A stretch of DNA of 64,000 nucleotides from Microbulbifer sp. YPW1 (GCF_013367775.1 NZ_CP055157.1:3980001-4044000); one strand, 5' to 3'. Shown: positions 54,684-63,715, counted from the stretch's first letter. Translations and numbers: made by a program. The notes: generated by a model not told the origin, from the sequence alone.

Positions 54684-55754
54684 TCAATGCCCGGCAGGCT
54701 CCCTGCCGGGCTTTTTTTGTTTGTGGGCCGCAGGTTTCGCCGCAGCTGCCATCACATCCGCCATCTGCTGCAACCCTTCCATCCCCTGAATCAGGCCCCC
54801 GCGCATGGGAATTTGAATTTGCGGCAATGCGGACAGCTGCTCTGCAACCTGCGAAAGCACCACACCCTGCTGTCGATAGACACCACGCAAGAACGGCACC
54901 TGTTCAGCCTCCACAGGCAGAATGCGATTCAGCACCAGCCCGGCGACCGGAACCTGATGGCTATCCAGCGCCGCTACCGCCCTGCGGGTTTCCTGCAGGG
55001 GCAGAAGCTCCGGGGTCATGACGAAGAGAAAGCCGGTAAGCTCCGAGTCCTTCAATACGCTCGCGGCGTCGCGAAAGCGGGCCTGACGCTCAACCAGCGG
55101 CGCCAGGGCGGCTGGTGTCGCATCACTATTTCCTGGTTTTGCACCATCTTTTGCGGGCTCAAGACGAGACAAAATACCCCGGAATCGTTCCGCGTGTTTT
55201 TTCTGTTGTAGCAGGCCCGTGGCCCAGGTATTCATCAGCCCTGGCAGTGACATCAGGCGCAGAGTGTGTCCGGTGGGCGCGGTATCGAAGACAATCAGGT
55301 CGTAGTTTTCGCGCTGTTTTATCAAACGGGTAAGTGCGTCGAGTAACGCGGCCTCTTCCGCCCCGGGCGCGTGACGGGTCAGGTGTAATTGCTTTTCCAG
55401 CGGGCCGCGCATATTGAGAGAGATATGCGGCAGCATCTGCTTGCGTACGGATTCCAGGTAATCGTCCAGTACGGTATCCGGATTCAGTTCCAGCACTCGC
55501 AGGGCAATGTCTTGCCACGGCAATCGCCCTTCTCCGCCGTCACATTGACACCCGAATATGTCCGCAAGGTTGTGCGCAGGATCCGTAGAAACCAGCAGGG
55601 TTTTCTGGCCGCGCTGTGCGGCCATCAATGCGAGGGTTGCAGCGACCGAGCTCTTGCCGACGCCACCCTTGCCGCCGACCAGCAGTAGACGTCGCTTGAA
55701 AAGCGTATCGAGATCCAGTTGCTGCGCCGTTTTTTCGGCCATTTTCTGAGCCAT
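54684..55754 (-). CDS. ArsA/Get3-family ATPase
   Basis: About 356 residues with the deviant Walker A of the family, VGGKGGVGKSSVAATLALMA. It also has LLVSTDPAHNLADIFG and VFDTAPTGHTLRLMSLPGLM. ArsA/Get3 ATPases act in arsenite efflux or membrane-protein targeting. There is no ars gene here, and the neighbours (a small CC-ending protein and CstA) argue for a different role. I choose the ATG at 55754, whose A overlaps the upstream stop (TAATG); a GTG at 55763 or an ATG at 55742 are alternatives. The C-terminal tail is basic. Confidence 0.85.
   Translation of the reverse strand: MAQKMAEKTAQQLDLDTLFKRRLLLVGGKGGVGKSSVAATLALMAAQRGQKTLLVSTDPAHNLADIFGCQCDGGEGRLPWQDIALRVLELNPDTVLDDYLESVRKQMLPHISLNMRGPLEKQLHLTRHAPGAEEAALLDALTRLIKQRENYDLIVFDTAPTGHTLRLMSLPGLMNTWATGLLQQKKHAERFRGILSRLEPAKDGAKPGNSDATPAALAPLVERQARFRDAASVLKDSELTGFLFVMTPELLPLQETRRAVAALDSHQVPVAGLVLNRILPVEAEQVPFLRGVYRQQGVVLSQVAEQLSALPQIQIPMRGGLIQGMEGLQQMADVMAAAAKPAAHKQKKPGREPAGH
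54689..54719. terminator. terminator between DUF934 gene and ArsA-like gene
   Basis: GCCCGGCAGG and CCTGCCGGGC pair around a short loop and are followed by seven T residues on the plus strand. It terminates the cysI-DUF934 unit and lies inside the 3' end of the convergent ArsA-like coding region. Confidence 0.88.
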
Positions 55755-56047
55755 TAGCAACACCGCATCTCATCGAGCGGAGAGCGCTCCATTCCCATTC
55801 GCTGGTGCCACTCGTGGAAGCGCTCCAGCATAAGCGGCTGCAACTCCAGGGTATAAAGACTCACCGGGTTCGGGATTCCGAGGGATTCGGCGTACACGAG
55901 CAGCATGAACAGGTCTTCTTCATCCCGCTCGGCGCGCGCCAGGGCACTGCGATAAGGGCCACTGTAATAGGCTTCCAGCTGCTCACCAATCCTGCGAAAA
56001 ACCAGCTTCAGGTTTCTCGGTAATACCGCCTTGTTCGATGGTTCCAT
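55754..56047 (-). CDS. small CC-ending (cory-CC-star type) protein
   Basis: This 97-residue protein ends with EMRCC directly before the stop. That ending is the hallmark of the cory-CC-star family, so named because of it. The middle has LKLVFRRIGEQLEAYYSGPYRSA, an acidic stretch (ERDEEDLFMLLVYAESLGIP) and YTLELQPLMLERFHEWHQR. It is known to occur next to ArsA-like ATPases and CstA carriers, and its function is unknown. It overlaps the ArsA-like start by one base, and CstA is 83 bases upstream on the same strand. Confidence 0.75.
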   Translation of the reverse strand: MEPSNKAVLPRNLKLVFRRIGEQLEAYYSGPYRSALARAERDEEDLFMLLVYAESLGIPNPVSLYTLELQPLMLERFHEWHQRMGMERSPLDEMRCC

Positions 56048-56130
56048 CCACGCATCCTCAACTCCGTTTATCCGACTTCAGGTTGGTCCCGACGCTTTAC
56101 CCGAAGCTGTACAAGCAGGGACAGGCGAAA

Positions 56131-57807
56131 CTACAACTCCTCGCCCACTGGCTGTTTTTCGGTTTTGCGAAAGGCGGCAACGCACTCTAGTGTCACCAGG
56201 ATCGCAGCCACCAGCACAACCAGATCCAGGCTCAGCAGGAACCAGTCTTCCTTACGGTAAAACTCGTTCAGCTGGATCAGCAATGCGGCCAGAGTCATCA
56301 TCAACAGAAATACCAGTGGTACCAGCGTGATCCACACCGGTCTTTTCAACCGCACCAGCATCACCGTAATCACCAGCAAAGTAAGCCCCGCCAGCAACTG
56401 ATTGGTGGTACCGAACAGCGGCCAGATCAGCAGGCCACCACTGCCATCGGCACCTCCGGCACCGAAGGCGAGCAATACGCAACACCCCACGGCCATCAGC
56501 GTGGCGGGCAGCGGCTTGCCAAGCCAGCGGATACCGTAGATTTCACCAAATTCCTGGAAGATGTAGCGCTGCAGGCGCAGGCCGGTATCCATGGTGGTAC
56601 CGGCAAACAGGGCCGCCATAACCGTCAATATGGTGCCGGATATCGCCGTATCGATGCCGACACCGCGATTCAGGATAACCGCACCACCGTCGACAAATGC
56701 CTGCACCCCGCCCTGTCCGAATGCGCTGTACACTGACTGCCATTCTTCAAGAGTGGCGAAGCCCGCACAGGCGGCGATGATTGCCGCCAGGGCCAGGGCG
56801 CCCTCGCCCACCGAGCCAAAATATCCCACAAAGCGGGCATCGGTTTCCCGGTTCAGCTGCTTGGAGGTCGTCCCCGAGGCAACCAGCCCGTGAAAGCCCG
56901 ATATCGCGCCGCACGCAATAGTGACGAACAACAGCGGAATCAGTGGTGGCGCCCCCGCCGGCACATTGTGATTGAACATTGGCGCCACCACTTGCGGACT
57001 TCCGATCAGCACCGCGGCATACAACAGGATCAGGCCCACAAACAGCTGCAGCCCGTTGATGTAATCGCGTGGCTGAAGCAGCACCCATACCGGTAACAGG
57101 GATGCGATGGCGGCGTAGGCAAACAGAATAAGGATCCAGGCGGCGCTGGCGGAAAGCCCGGCCACCGTTTCCGGCAGGGAAACGGGCACGGAGGGGCCGA
57201 TAAAGATCAGCCCGTAGAGCGCCGCCACACCAAACAGGGAGACCAGCCCGAGATTGAATTTGAAACGGTAAATAAGTTGCCCGATCACCAGCGCAACCGC
57301 AATCGCGCCCCAAATCGGAACCACGGAACCGGGGTTTTTGATCAGCAATCCTGCGATCACCACACCGAAAACCGCATTGACCATCAGCAGGACCAGGAAG
57401 ATGACAATCATGAAAATACTGCGGGCGCGCTTGCCCACGACATGACCGGTCAGCGAGCCGATCGACAGACCGCGATTGCGCACACTGGCCCAGATGGCCC
57501 CGCTATCGTGTACGCCGGCGAAAAAGACAGTGCCGAATACCACCCACAAAAATGCAGGCAGCCAACCCCAGATAACGGCGATGGCGGGCCCCACAATGGG
57601 TGCAGCTCCGGCAACAGAAGTGAAGTGGTGCCCCCAGAGCACAAATTTGCTGGTGGGCACATAGTCCACCCCGTCCTCAAACTCGTGGGCCGGGGTAATG
57701 AACTCGGGATCAAAGCGATAGATACGGTCGGCAATAAACCGCGAATAGAAAAAATACCCGGCAGCCATACCCCCAAGACCGAGCACCATCAGAAGGATCG
57801 CATTCAT
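56131..57807 (-). CDS. cstA: CstA family carbon starvation transporter
   Basis: This 558-residue carrier has about 15-16 membrane helices. Family motifs are RFDPEFITPAHEFEDGVDY, GHHFTSVAGAAPIVGPAIA and LPVWVLLQPRDYINGLQ. IACGAISGFHGLVASGTTSK and PLFGTTNQLLAGLTLL follow. CstA-type proteins take up peptides or pyruvate under carbon limitation. It is shorter than E. coli CstA (about 700), as in the YjiY/BtsT-related shorter subgroup. The downstream partners are the CC-ending protein and the ArsA-like ATPase, likely co-transcribed. Confidence 0.9.
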   Translation of the reverse strand: MNAILLMVLGLGGMAAGYFFYSRFIADRIYRFDPEFITPAHEFEDGVDYVPTSKFVLWGHHFTSVAGAAPIVGPAIAVIWGWLPAFLWVVFGTVFFAGVHDSGAIWASVRNRGLSIGSLTGHVVGKRARSIFMIVIFLVLLMVNAVFGVVIAGLLIKNPGSVVPIWGAIAVALVIGQLIYRFKFNLGLVSLFGVAALYGLIFIGPSVPVSLPETVAGLSASAAWILILFAYAAIASLLPVWVLLQPRDYINGLQLFVGLILLYAAVLIGSPQVVAPMFNHNVPAGAPPLIPLLFVTIACGAISGFHGLVASGTTSKQLNRETDARFVGYFGSVGEGALALAAIIAACAGFATLEEWQSVYSAFGQGGVQAFVDGGAVILNRGVGIDTAISGTILTVMAALFAGTTMDTGLRLQRYIFQEFGEIYGIRWLGKPLPATLMAVGCCVLLAFGAGGADGSGGLLIWPLFGTTNQLLAGLTLLVITVMLVRLKRPVWITLVPLVFLLMMTLAALLIQLNEFYRKEDWFLLSLDLVVLVAAILVTLECVAAFRKTEKQPVGEEL

Positions 57808-57961
57808 GCCAACATTCCCTGTTATGCATTATTTCGCGGGCGCTGCGCCTTAAAGACCACGGGACAAGCCGCGCTTACAGGAGTGATACTAGCCCAGACG
57901 CGTTATACATCGCGGCAATTTGGCGCGACTCCCCCCTTCTTGGCGTGCAAATGTTCGGCTA

Positions 57962-58693
57962 TCAGCTGCGAACTTTACACTGCATTTCTATACCGTCCGC
58001 ACCCCAGGTAATTTTTGCCTCTCCCTGATGCTCCCAGATACTTTCGTTGCGACCGCGATAGAGGCTGCCACTGGCCGTGGGCTCGATGAACATCAGCGAC
58101 TCCTCCCCCTTGTATTGCGCCATCGCGGCAGGTGGCTCAGTGGGATAGTAGGTCGCGGTCACTTCGCTGCCATCGCAGAGATAGGTGACGGGCCCGCGAC
58201 CGGGGAGCAGCGCGTACCGCGCCTGTAAAGTCGCGATCTGTCGCTTGTAGCTGTCTTCGGTACAGGCGCGCTTGTCCTGCGCTTTCCAGCAGTCGTTGCG
58301 CCCTTTGATCCAGCCCCGCTGGCGCGCCTTGAAATAGCGGTCCTGCTGGGCTTTTTCCGTCTTGGCCGCCGCCGCAAACACCTCGGCCATCTGCTGATCC
58401 AGCAGCGCAAGGCCACTGTCTCTACATATCAGCTGCTCGATGGAACTGCTGAGCTGCTGATCGCAGTCGTAGGTCGGCTTGACGTCTTCTGGCGGAGGCG
58501 CATTTTCAGATCCAGTGGCAACCGGCTGTAGCTGTTCTGAAGCCCGACCTTCCGACGCCCCGCTTCCTGAAGTCCCGTTTTCAGAAAACTCGGGCTCGGA
58601 AGCCTGCGGTGGTACCGAGTCGCCCTTGCTGCACCCTGTCGCGGTCACCGCCGAAATCAGCGAAAGCAGGATTGCTCGTCGCAAATTGAACAT
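57962..58693 (-). CDS. lipoprotein joining LprI-like and MliC-like lysozyme-inhibitor domains
   Basis: This 243-residue protein has a lipoprotein signal (ISAVTATGC, lipid anchor at the cysteine near residue 21) and a Ser/Pro/Glu-rich linker. Two domains follow. Residues of about 73-158 are an LprI/DUF1311-type helical domain: YDCDQQLSSSIEQLICRD and a CW..ACTEDSY motif. Residues of about 165-243 resemble MliC: VTYLCDGSEVTATYYP, EPTASGSLYRGRNESIWEHQ and a final IEMQCKV. MliC inhibits c-type lysozyme, and LprI is also reported to inhibit lysozyme. Joining both in one periplasmic protein is unusual. Confidence 0.85.
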   Translation of the reverse strand: MFNLRRAILLSLISAVTATGCSKGDSVPPQASEPEFSENGTSGSGASEGRASEQLQPVATGSENAPPPEDVKPTYDCDQQLSSSIEQLICRDSGLALLDQQMAEVFAAAAKTEKAQQDRYFKARQRGWIKGRNDCWKAQDKRACTEDSYKRQIATLQARYALLPGRGPVTYLCDGSEVTATYYPTEPPAAMAQYKGEESLMFIEPTASGSLYRGRNESIWEHQGEAKITWGADGIEMQCKVRS

Positions 58694-58717
58694 GCCAGGC
58701 CTCCTGAAGAAATGAAA

Positions 58718-59941
58718 TCAGATCACGCCGTCTCGTCTCAGTTGCGCAATATCGTCGGCACTGAGCGACAGCATGGTCTCCAGCGTTTCGTCGGTATGCG
58801 CCCCCAGTGTGGGCGGCGCGTTTTGATATTCCAGCGCGGATTCGGAAAAACCGACAGGATTGCGCACGGTTTTCACGCTGCCCGCAGTGGGGTGCTTCTG
58901 TTCAACCACCATGCCCCTCGCCAGCACCTGTGGATCGGCGAAAACCTGTTCCAGATTATTGATCGGCCCGCAGGGTACGTGGGCATCGCTCAGCTTCTCC
59001 AGCCACCAGGCCGCGGGCTTTTCCTGGGTCGCCCGCTCTATGACCGGAACCAGAGTCTCCCGCGCCCCCACCCTCGCGGAATTGGTGGCATAGGCAGGGT
59101 CCTCGGCAATGCTATCGAGCCCGGCAATACTGCAAAACTTCTTGAACTGGGCATCGTTACCCACCGCAAGCATGAAATAGCCATCACTGGCGGGCACCGC
59201 CTGGTAGGGAACAATATTCGGGTGGGCGGTTCCCTGGCGCTCCGGGCTCACCCCGGAAGTGAGAAAATTCTGGGCCTGGTTGGCCAGCCAGGCGACCTGG
59301 GTATCCAGCAGGGCAAGGTCGATCTGCTGGCCCTCACCGGTTCTGTCCCGATGAATAACTGCCGCCAGCACTCCGGAAACCGCATACATACCGGTCATCA
59401 GGTCGGCCACCGCCACGCCCACTTTCTGCGGGCCGGCTCCGGGCTGCCCCTCGGGCACGCCGGTCAGGCTCATCAGTCCGCCCATCCCCTGAATCATCGC
59501 ATCGTAGCCCGCGCGCGCGGCGTAGGGCCCGGTCTGCCCGAAGCCGGTAATGGAGCAGTAGATGATTTTCGGGTTGATCGCCTTGATCGACGGGTAGTCC
59601 AGGCCGTACTTCTTGAGCCCACCCACCTTGTAGTTTTCCAGCACTATGTCGCATTGCGCTGCGAGTTGCTTGATCAGCTCCTGCCCTCGCGGTTGGGTGA
59701 TATCCACGGTGATCGATTTTTTACCGCGATTGGCACTCAGGTAATAGGCAGCCTCGCCGGTATCGTTGCCATCGGCATCCTTGAGAAAGGGAGGCCCCCA
59801 ATGCCGGGTATCATCCCCTTTTCCGGGGCGCTCAACCTTGATGACTTCCGCCCCAAAGTCCGCCAGTACCTGGCTCGCCCAGGGGCCTGCGAGTATGCGG
59901 CTGAGATCCAAGACTTTTAAATGTGCGAGAGGGCCGGCCAT
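58718..59941 (-). CDS. CaiB/BaiF family (type III) CoA-transferase
   Basis: About 407 residues of the type III CoA-transferase family. Motifs include LKVLDLSRILAGPWASQVLAD at the start, DFGAEVIKVERPGKGDDTR, AAYYLSANRGKKSITVDI, and GYDAMIQGMGGLMSLTG, which holds the aspartate that forms the acyl-enzyme. It transfers CoA between organic acids; the specific pair is unknown. The ATG at 59941 fits the family start, with AGGG upstream; a longer frame to 60004 is less likely. It sits alone between the lipoprotein gene and a divergent Mpo1-like gene. Confidence 0.9.
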   Translation of the reverse strand: MAGPLAHLKVLDLSRILAGPWASQVLADFGAEVIKVERPGKGDDTRHWGPPFLKDADGNDTGEAAYYLSANRGKKSITVDITQPRGQELIKQLAAQCDIVLENYKVGGLKKYGLDYPSIKAINPKIIYCSITGFGQTGPYAARAGYDAMIQGMGGLMSLTGVPEGQPGAGPQKVGVAVADLMTGMYAVSGVLAAVIHRDRTGEGQQIDLALLDTQVAWLANQAQNFLTSGVSPERQGTAHPNIVPYQAVPASDGYFMLAVGNDAQFKKFCSIAGLDSIAEDPAYATNSARVGARETLVPVIERATQEKPAAWWLEKLSDAHVPCGPINNLEQVFADPQVLARGMVVEQKHPTAGSVKTVRNPVGFSESALEYQNAPPTLGAHTDETLETMLSLSADDIAQLRRDGVI

Positions 59942-60173
59942 AGTTTTACCCTGCGTATGCCTGCGTGTAAGAATGAAAACGTGATCACAAATCACGAGGC
60001 GCAAACATTAACAGATTTGGAACTGATTGGTCTAAATTCGCTGGCCACTTACACTGCCAGACCACGGCCAGACAAGTGTCCTGTGTAAACCAGTGTAGGC
60101 CGCCGATGCCGCATACAATGGGACGACGCCACAATACGAACAACGAGCAGAAGAACAATCAATAGAGACAGCG

Positions 60174-60518
60174 ATGAACAATCCCGAAACCGAATCCAGC
60201 ATCCAATCCGGGGATACCCCAAAGTTCGATTCCTTCAAGGCGTTTTATCCGTTTTATCTGAAAGAACACAGCAACCTGACCTGTAGACGCCTGCACTTCA
60301 TCGGCACTGCCCTGGTGATCACCCTGCTTATTGCGGCACTGGTCACACAGCGCTGGGGCCTGCTGGCCGTAATGCCCATTGCGGGCTATGGATTTGCCTG
60401 GGTGGGTCATTTTTTCTTTGAGCACAATCGCCCGGCCACCTTCAAAAACCCCTTTTATTCCCTGTGGGGCGATTTCGTCATGTTCAAGGACATACTGCTG
60501 GGCCGGATTGAACGCTAG
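60174..60518 (+). CDS. DUF962/Mpo1-like family protein
   Basis: This 114-residue protein has two or three hydrophobic segments and the family core: FKAFYPFYLKEHSNLTCRRL, then HFIGTALVI and FAWVGHFFFEHNRPATFKNP. Those histidines are conserved in the yeast dioxygenase Mpo1, which acts on 2-hydroxy fatty acids. An iron-dependent oxygenase role here is possible by homology. Its stop overlaps the stop of the convergent TyrR-type gene by four bases. Confidence 0.88.
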   Translation: MNNPETESSIQSGDTPKFDSFKAFYPFYLKEHSNLTCRRLHFIGTALVITLLIAALVTQRWGLLAVMPIAGYGFAWVGHFFFEHNRPATFKNPFYSLWGDFVMFKDILLGRIER

Positions 60519-61951
60519 CGCGCAGCCTGGCCCAGGCTAAGGCCAAATTTGCGTAATTTATTGGCAACGGCGGTGTGGGAAATTCCCAGCCGCTGTGCCA
60601 GCTCCCGGGTAGAGTGTCGGCCTGGACCCAGTGTTTCCAGCAGCTCTACAAGAATGGCCCGCTCCACCTTTTCCATCTGTTCCGGCAGGGTCAGACCACG
60701 CCCCCAATCCCGCCAGGGCAACTGCTCATTTGCCGGCGCCAGGGGCAAATCCTCGATACGCAGGGTAGCGCCACCACGACCCTGCACATGGGCAAGCGCC
60801 GCACTAAGACAGTCCGACAACCCCGCGAAATTCGTCGGCCAATCCTGTAACGCCAGGGCGTGGACCGCAGCGGAATCCAGGGCGACAGCCGAGTCCTCGA
60901 GTATCAATTGGATAAACCCTGCGAGTGCCGGACGCATGGCCCGGAGTGGTGGCAAGGTAATTTGCTGGGGCTCCAGCAGCTGGCGCAATGGCAACGCCAG
61001 AGCCGCAAGTGAAGTGGCGGAAAAAACCAGGCGCGGGCGAATTCTTCCCCGCAAAATACAGTCCGCAAGTGCCTGCTGCTGCGGCGCGGGCGCAAGGTCC
61101 ACATCATCCAGCAACACCATGGTGTCATCGGGCATGGCCTGTAATTCTTCTAGCTGGCGCTGGCTGAAATCCATACCGGCATATTCGCGAAGCTGTCCCC
61201 GGGCCGCGATCGGGCTCAGGTAGTACGCCGCTCTCGAGAAGGTGCTCTTTCCGGTGCCCTTCTCACCGCAGATCAGCATCGGCTCATCCAGCGGCGCCAT
61301 CTGCTGAAGCCGCAGGCAGCTGTCCCGGCGCCTGTCGAGATCCCACAAGATCTGTTGCGGCGGCGCCTCCTGCGCGGAGGAGTCCCCCCGCGCCTGCATA
61401 GTGAGCACCGCTCCGGCCAGGGAGGCCACCGCACCCGGGGCCTCTGCCAACGCGATGGGCGACCAATCCACTACAAATTCCTGTCCCCGCACCGTGACCG
61501 GGAACCCGTATCGCGGCGCAGTAATCCCCCGCAGCAGTTCTGCCAGCTGCAGGCGCGGTAGAAAACGCTGCAGAGCCATTCCGGCCACCTGGCTGTGACT
61601 CACCCCGAAGGCCCGTGCCGCCGCCTGATTGGCCGCCACGATAAGACCATCCCTATCCACTGACAGCACCGGGTAGGACACATGGCGGAGCAGCGTATCC
61701 AGCTCAAAGTGGCGTCGCTCCGACGGAATCAGCTCGATTCGACGCACCTGCCGCACGCCCCGCACCCGGTGCAGGGACTTCTCGATGGACTGGTACTGGG
61801 CCACCAGCAGACCGGGTGCAGACAGGTAGACCTTGTCTCCACTGTCGCCACCAATCTCACCAGATCGCACATTAACGCGGTAATCCGAGAATATTGACAT
61901 TATTTCTTGCAATATTCCCACACGATCACTGCAGGTTATCTCTATTCTCAT
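60515..61951 (-). CDS. tyrR: TyrR/PhhR-type transcriptional regulator
   Basis: This 478-residue regulator has an N-terminal ACT domain (about 1-75, MRIEITCSDRVGILQEIMS), a PAS domain (about 80-160), a reduced AAA+ region and a TyrR-type HTH at the end (HSTRELAQRLGISHTAVANK). Walker A is CGEKGTGKS. The GAFTGA loop required for sigma-54 activation is absent, and part of the usual AAA+ core looks shortened. It therefore probably acts at sigma-70 promoters as E. coli TyrR does. It is divergent from phhA and, by analogy with Pseudomonas PhhR, likely senses Phe or Tyr. Confidence 0.9.
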   Translation of the reverse strand: MRIEITCSDRVGILQEIMSIFSDYRVNVRSGEIGGDSGDKVYLSAPGLLVAQYQSIEKSLHRVRGVRQVRRIELIPSERRHFELDTLLRHVSYPVLSVDRDGLIVAANQAAARAFGVSHSQVAGMALQRFLPRLQLAELLRGITAPRYGFPVTVRGQEFVVDWSPIALAEAPGAVASLAGAVLTMQARGDSSAQEAPPQQILWDLDRRRDSCLRLQQMAPLDEPMLICGEKGTGKSTFSRAAYYLSPIAARGQLREYAGMDFSQRQLEELQAMPDDTMVLLDDVDLAPAPQQQALADCILRGRIRPRLVFSATSLAALALPLRQLLEPQQITLPPLRAMRPALAGFIQLILEDSAVALDSAAVHALALQDWPTNFAGLSDCLSAALAHVQGRGGATLRIEDLPLAPANEQLPWRDWGRGLTLPEQMEKVERAILVELLETLGPGRHSTRELAQRLGISHTAVANKLRKFGLSLGQAAR

Positions 61952-61959
61952 ACCCGAAA

Positions 61960-61977
61960 TGTAAACTTTAATTTACA
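61960..61977. promoter_or_regulatory. TyrR/PhhR box
   Basis: TGTAAACTTTAATTTACA is a perfect match to the TyrR consensus TGTAAA-N6-TTTACA. It stands nine bases upstream of the regulator start and about 140 bases before phhA, so it can serve autoregulation and activation of phhA. Confidence 0.88.
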
Positions 61978-62119
61978 AAAAGTGTAGCTCCAACCCCGAG
62001 GCGACATCGCATTCTGCGTCCCGCCCCCTGCCATCCAACGCCGGGAGTGTCTAAGAATAGAGAGAAGATAAAAACAGACGAGGCGGCATCTGAACCGCCC
62101 GCGCACTCAGGAGATCCTC

Positions 62120-62920
62120 ATGAGCAGTGATAAAAAGCCCAGCAAGTACGTCGCCCGTGAACCGGACGCCAACGGCTTTATCGAGTACACCGACCTGGAG
62201 CACGACACCTGGCGACGCCTGATCGAACGCCAGCTGGAAGTGGTGCCAGGCCGCGCCTGTGACGAGTATCTGCACGGCCTTGAGCTACTCGACCTCCCCC
62301 GCGATCGCATCCCGCAACTGGCCGAGGTCAGCGATGTATTGCGCAGAGAAACGGGCTGGGAGTGCGCCCGGGTCCCCGCCCTGATCGGATTCGAAACTTT
62401 CTTCCGCTTGCTGTCCGAGCGCAAATTCCCGGTAGCTACCTTCATCCGCACGCCCGAGGAATTCGACTACCTGCAAGAACCGGACATCTTCCACGAGATC
62501 TTTGGCCACTGCGCCATGCTCACCAACCCATCGTTTGCCAATTTCACCCAGAAATACGGAGAACTAGGCCTCAAAGCCTCGCCCAAAGAGCGCGCCTACC
62601 TGGCCCGCCTCTACTGGTTTACCGTGGAATTTGGCCTGATGAACACCGAAGACGGCTTGCGTATCTACGGTGGCGGCATCCTGTCCTCCCCCAAGGAGAC
62701 GCTGTACGCGCTCAGCGATGCGCCCATTCGCGCGCCCTTCGAGGTGGTCGACGCCCTGCGCACTCCATACCGGATCGACATAGTGCAGCCCATCTACTAT
62801 GTGCTCGACCAACTGGAAACACTGCAGCAGCTCACCGAGATTGACCTGATGGCGCGCGTGCGCGAGGCCATGGCCGCGGGCCTCTACGAACCGCTGTTCC
62901 CACCGAAGGAAGCCGCATAA
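62120..62920 (+). CDS. phhA: phenylalanine 4-monooxygenase
   Basis: This 266-residue iron enzyme hydroxylates phenylalanine to tyrosine with tetrahydropterin. The N-terminus is short, as in bacterial forms without a regulatory domain. Motifs are RVPALIGFETFFRLLSERKF, then DIFHEIFGHCAMLTNPSFA with the two iron-binding histidines, and YWFTVEFGLMNTEDGLR with the glutamate ligand. AGGAGAT precedes the ATG. The usual next gene phhB (pterin dehydratase) is missing; a terminator comes first. Control by the divergent TyrR-type protein is supported by the box between them. Confidence 0.96.
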   Translation: MSSDKKPSKYVAREPDANGFIEYTDLEHDTWRRLIERQLEVVPGRACDEYLHGLELLDLPRDRIPQLAEVSDVLRRETGWECARVPALIGFETFFRLLSERKFPVATFIRTPEEFDYLQEPDIFHEIFGHCAMLTNPSFANFTQKYGELGLKASPKERAYLARLYWFTVEFGLMNTEDGLRIYGGGILSSPKETLYALSDAPIRAPFEVVDALRTPYRIDIVQPIYYVLDQLETLQQLTEIDLMARVREAMAAGLYEPLFPPKEAA

Positions 62921-62957
62921 AGCTTCAGGACAATTTTCCAACATACCCCTGTTGTTT

Positions 62958-62982
62958 GGCCGGGCATTGCCCGGCTTTTTTG
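62958..62982 (+). terminator. rho-independent terminator after phhA
   Basis: GGCCGGGC and GCCCGGCT pair around ATT and are followed by six T residues. Confidence 0.9.
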
Positions 62983-63215
62983 ATCCCGCTATTCGCGCGC
63001 CCAAGTCCCAGAGAATAATTCCACTACTGATGCCGCAGAACTGAGATTATCGTTACCGGCAAGACAAGGGGCACGGTAAAGGATTCTTTTACAGCCTGTG
63101 AAAGTCGGATCCCGCCGTGCCCGCCAAAATTACTGGGGTATTTTGTTGCTATGGAGAGCCACCTGAACGACTCCGATGGAACCCATCCCCGCTTTTTCGG
63201 GAGATTTGTAGCACT

Positions 63216-63686
63216 ATGTCCTCACTCGATGCGATTGATCGACAACTTCTTGCCATACTTCAATCTGATGTTAGTCTCTCCATCGAAGAGCTGGCCGAGC
63301 GCGTGGGCCTCACCAAGACCCCGTGCTGGCGCCGGATTCAGAAATTGGAGAAGAGCGGCATCATCCGCCGGAAAGTTGCCCTGCTGGATGCAGAGGTACT
63401 CGGCCTGCCGGTATCCGTGTTTGCCCAGGTAAAAACCAATCAGCACAGCGCAGAGTGGGCGGAGTCCTTTTCTAACGCGATGGCAGATTTACCGGAAGTG
63501 GTGGACTGTTACCGTATGGCCGGGGACTACGACTATATTCTCAGGGTCGTGGTCAGCGATGTGGCCTCCTATGATCGCTTTTACAAAAAGCTGATCGCCC
63601 ACTCGGGGATTTCCGACGTGGCCTCCAATTTCGCCATGGAGCAGATTAAAAGCACTACGCAACTGCCCATACCGCCGGGAGATTAA
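63216..63686 (+). CDS. Lrp/AsnC family transcriptional regulator
   Basis: This 156-residue regulator has an N-terminal HTH (DAIDRQLLAILQSD, then LAERVGLTKTPCWRRIQKLE) and a C-terminal ligand-binding RAM domain (about 70-145, with VVDCYRMAGDYDYILRVVV). The HTH of the form TKTPCWRRI is typical of the Lrp subgroup. The start is the ATG at 63216; the longer open frame upstream is not supported. It lies next to phhA and a class V aminotransferase, so it may respond to an amino acid in that pathway. A hairpin separates it from the aminotransferase gene. Confidence 0.92.
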   Translation: MSSLDAIDRQLLAILQSDVSLSIEELAERVGLTKTPCWRRIQKLEKSGIIRRKVALLDAEVLGLPVSVFAQVKTNQHSAEWAESFSNAMADLPEVVDCYRMAGDYDYILRVVVSDVASYDRFYKKLIAHSGISDVASNFAMEQIKSTTQLPIPPGD

Positions 63687-63715
63687 AACCCGCAGCTCAA
63701 TTACTGTTTTAGCCA

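Noticed and set aside
54684..55754. Arsenite efflux operon
   Set aside because: The ATPase is ArsA-like, but there is no arsB, arsR, arsC or arsD beside it.
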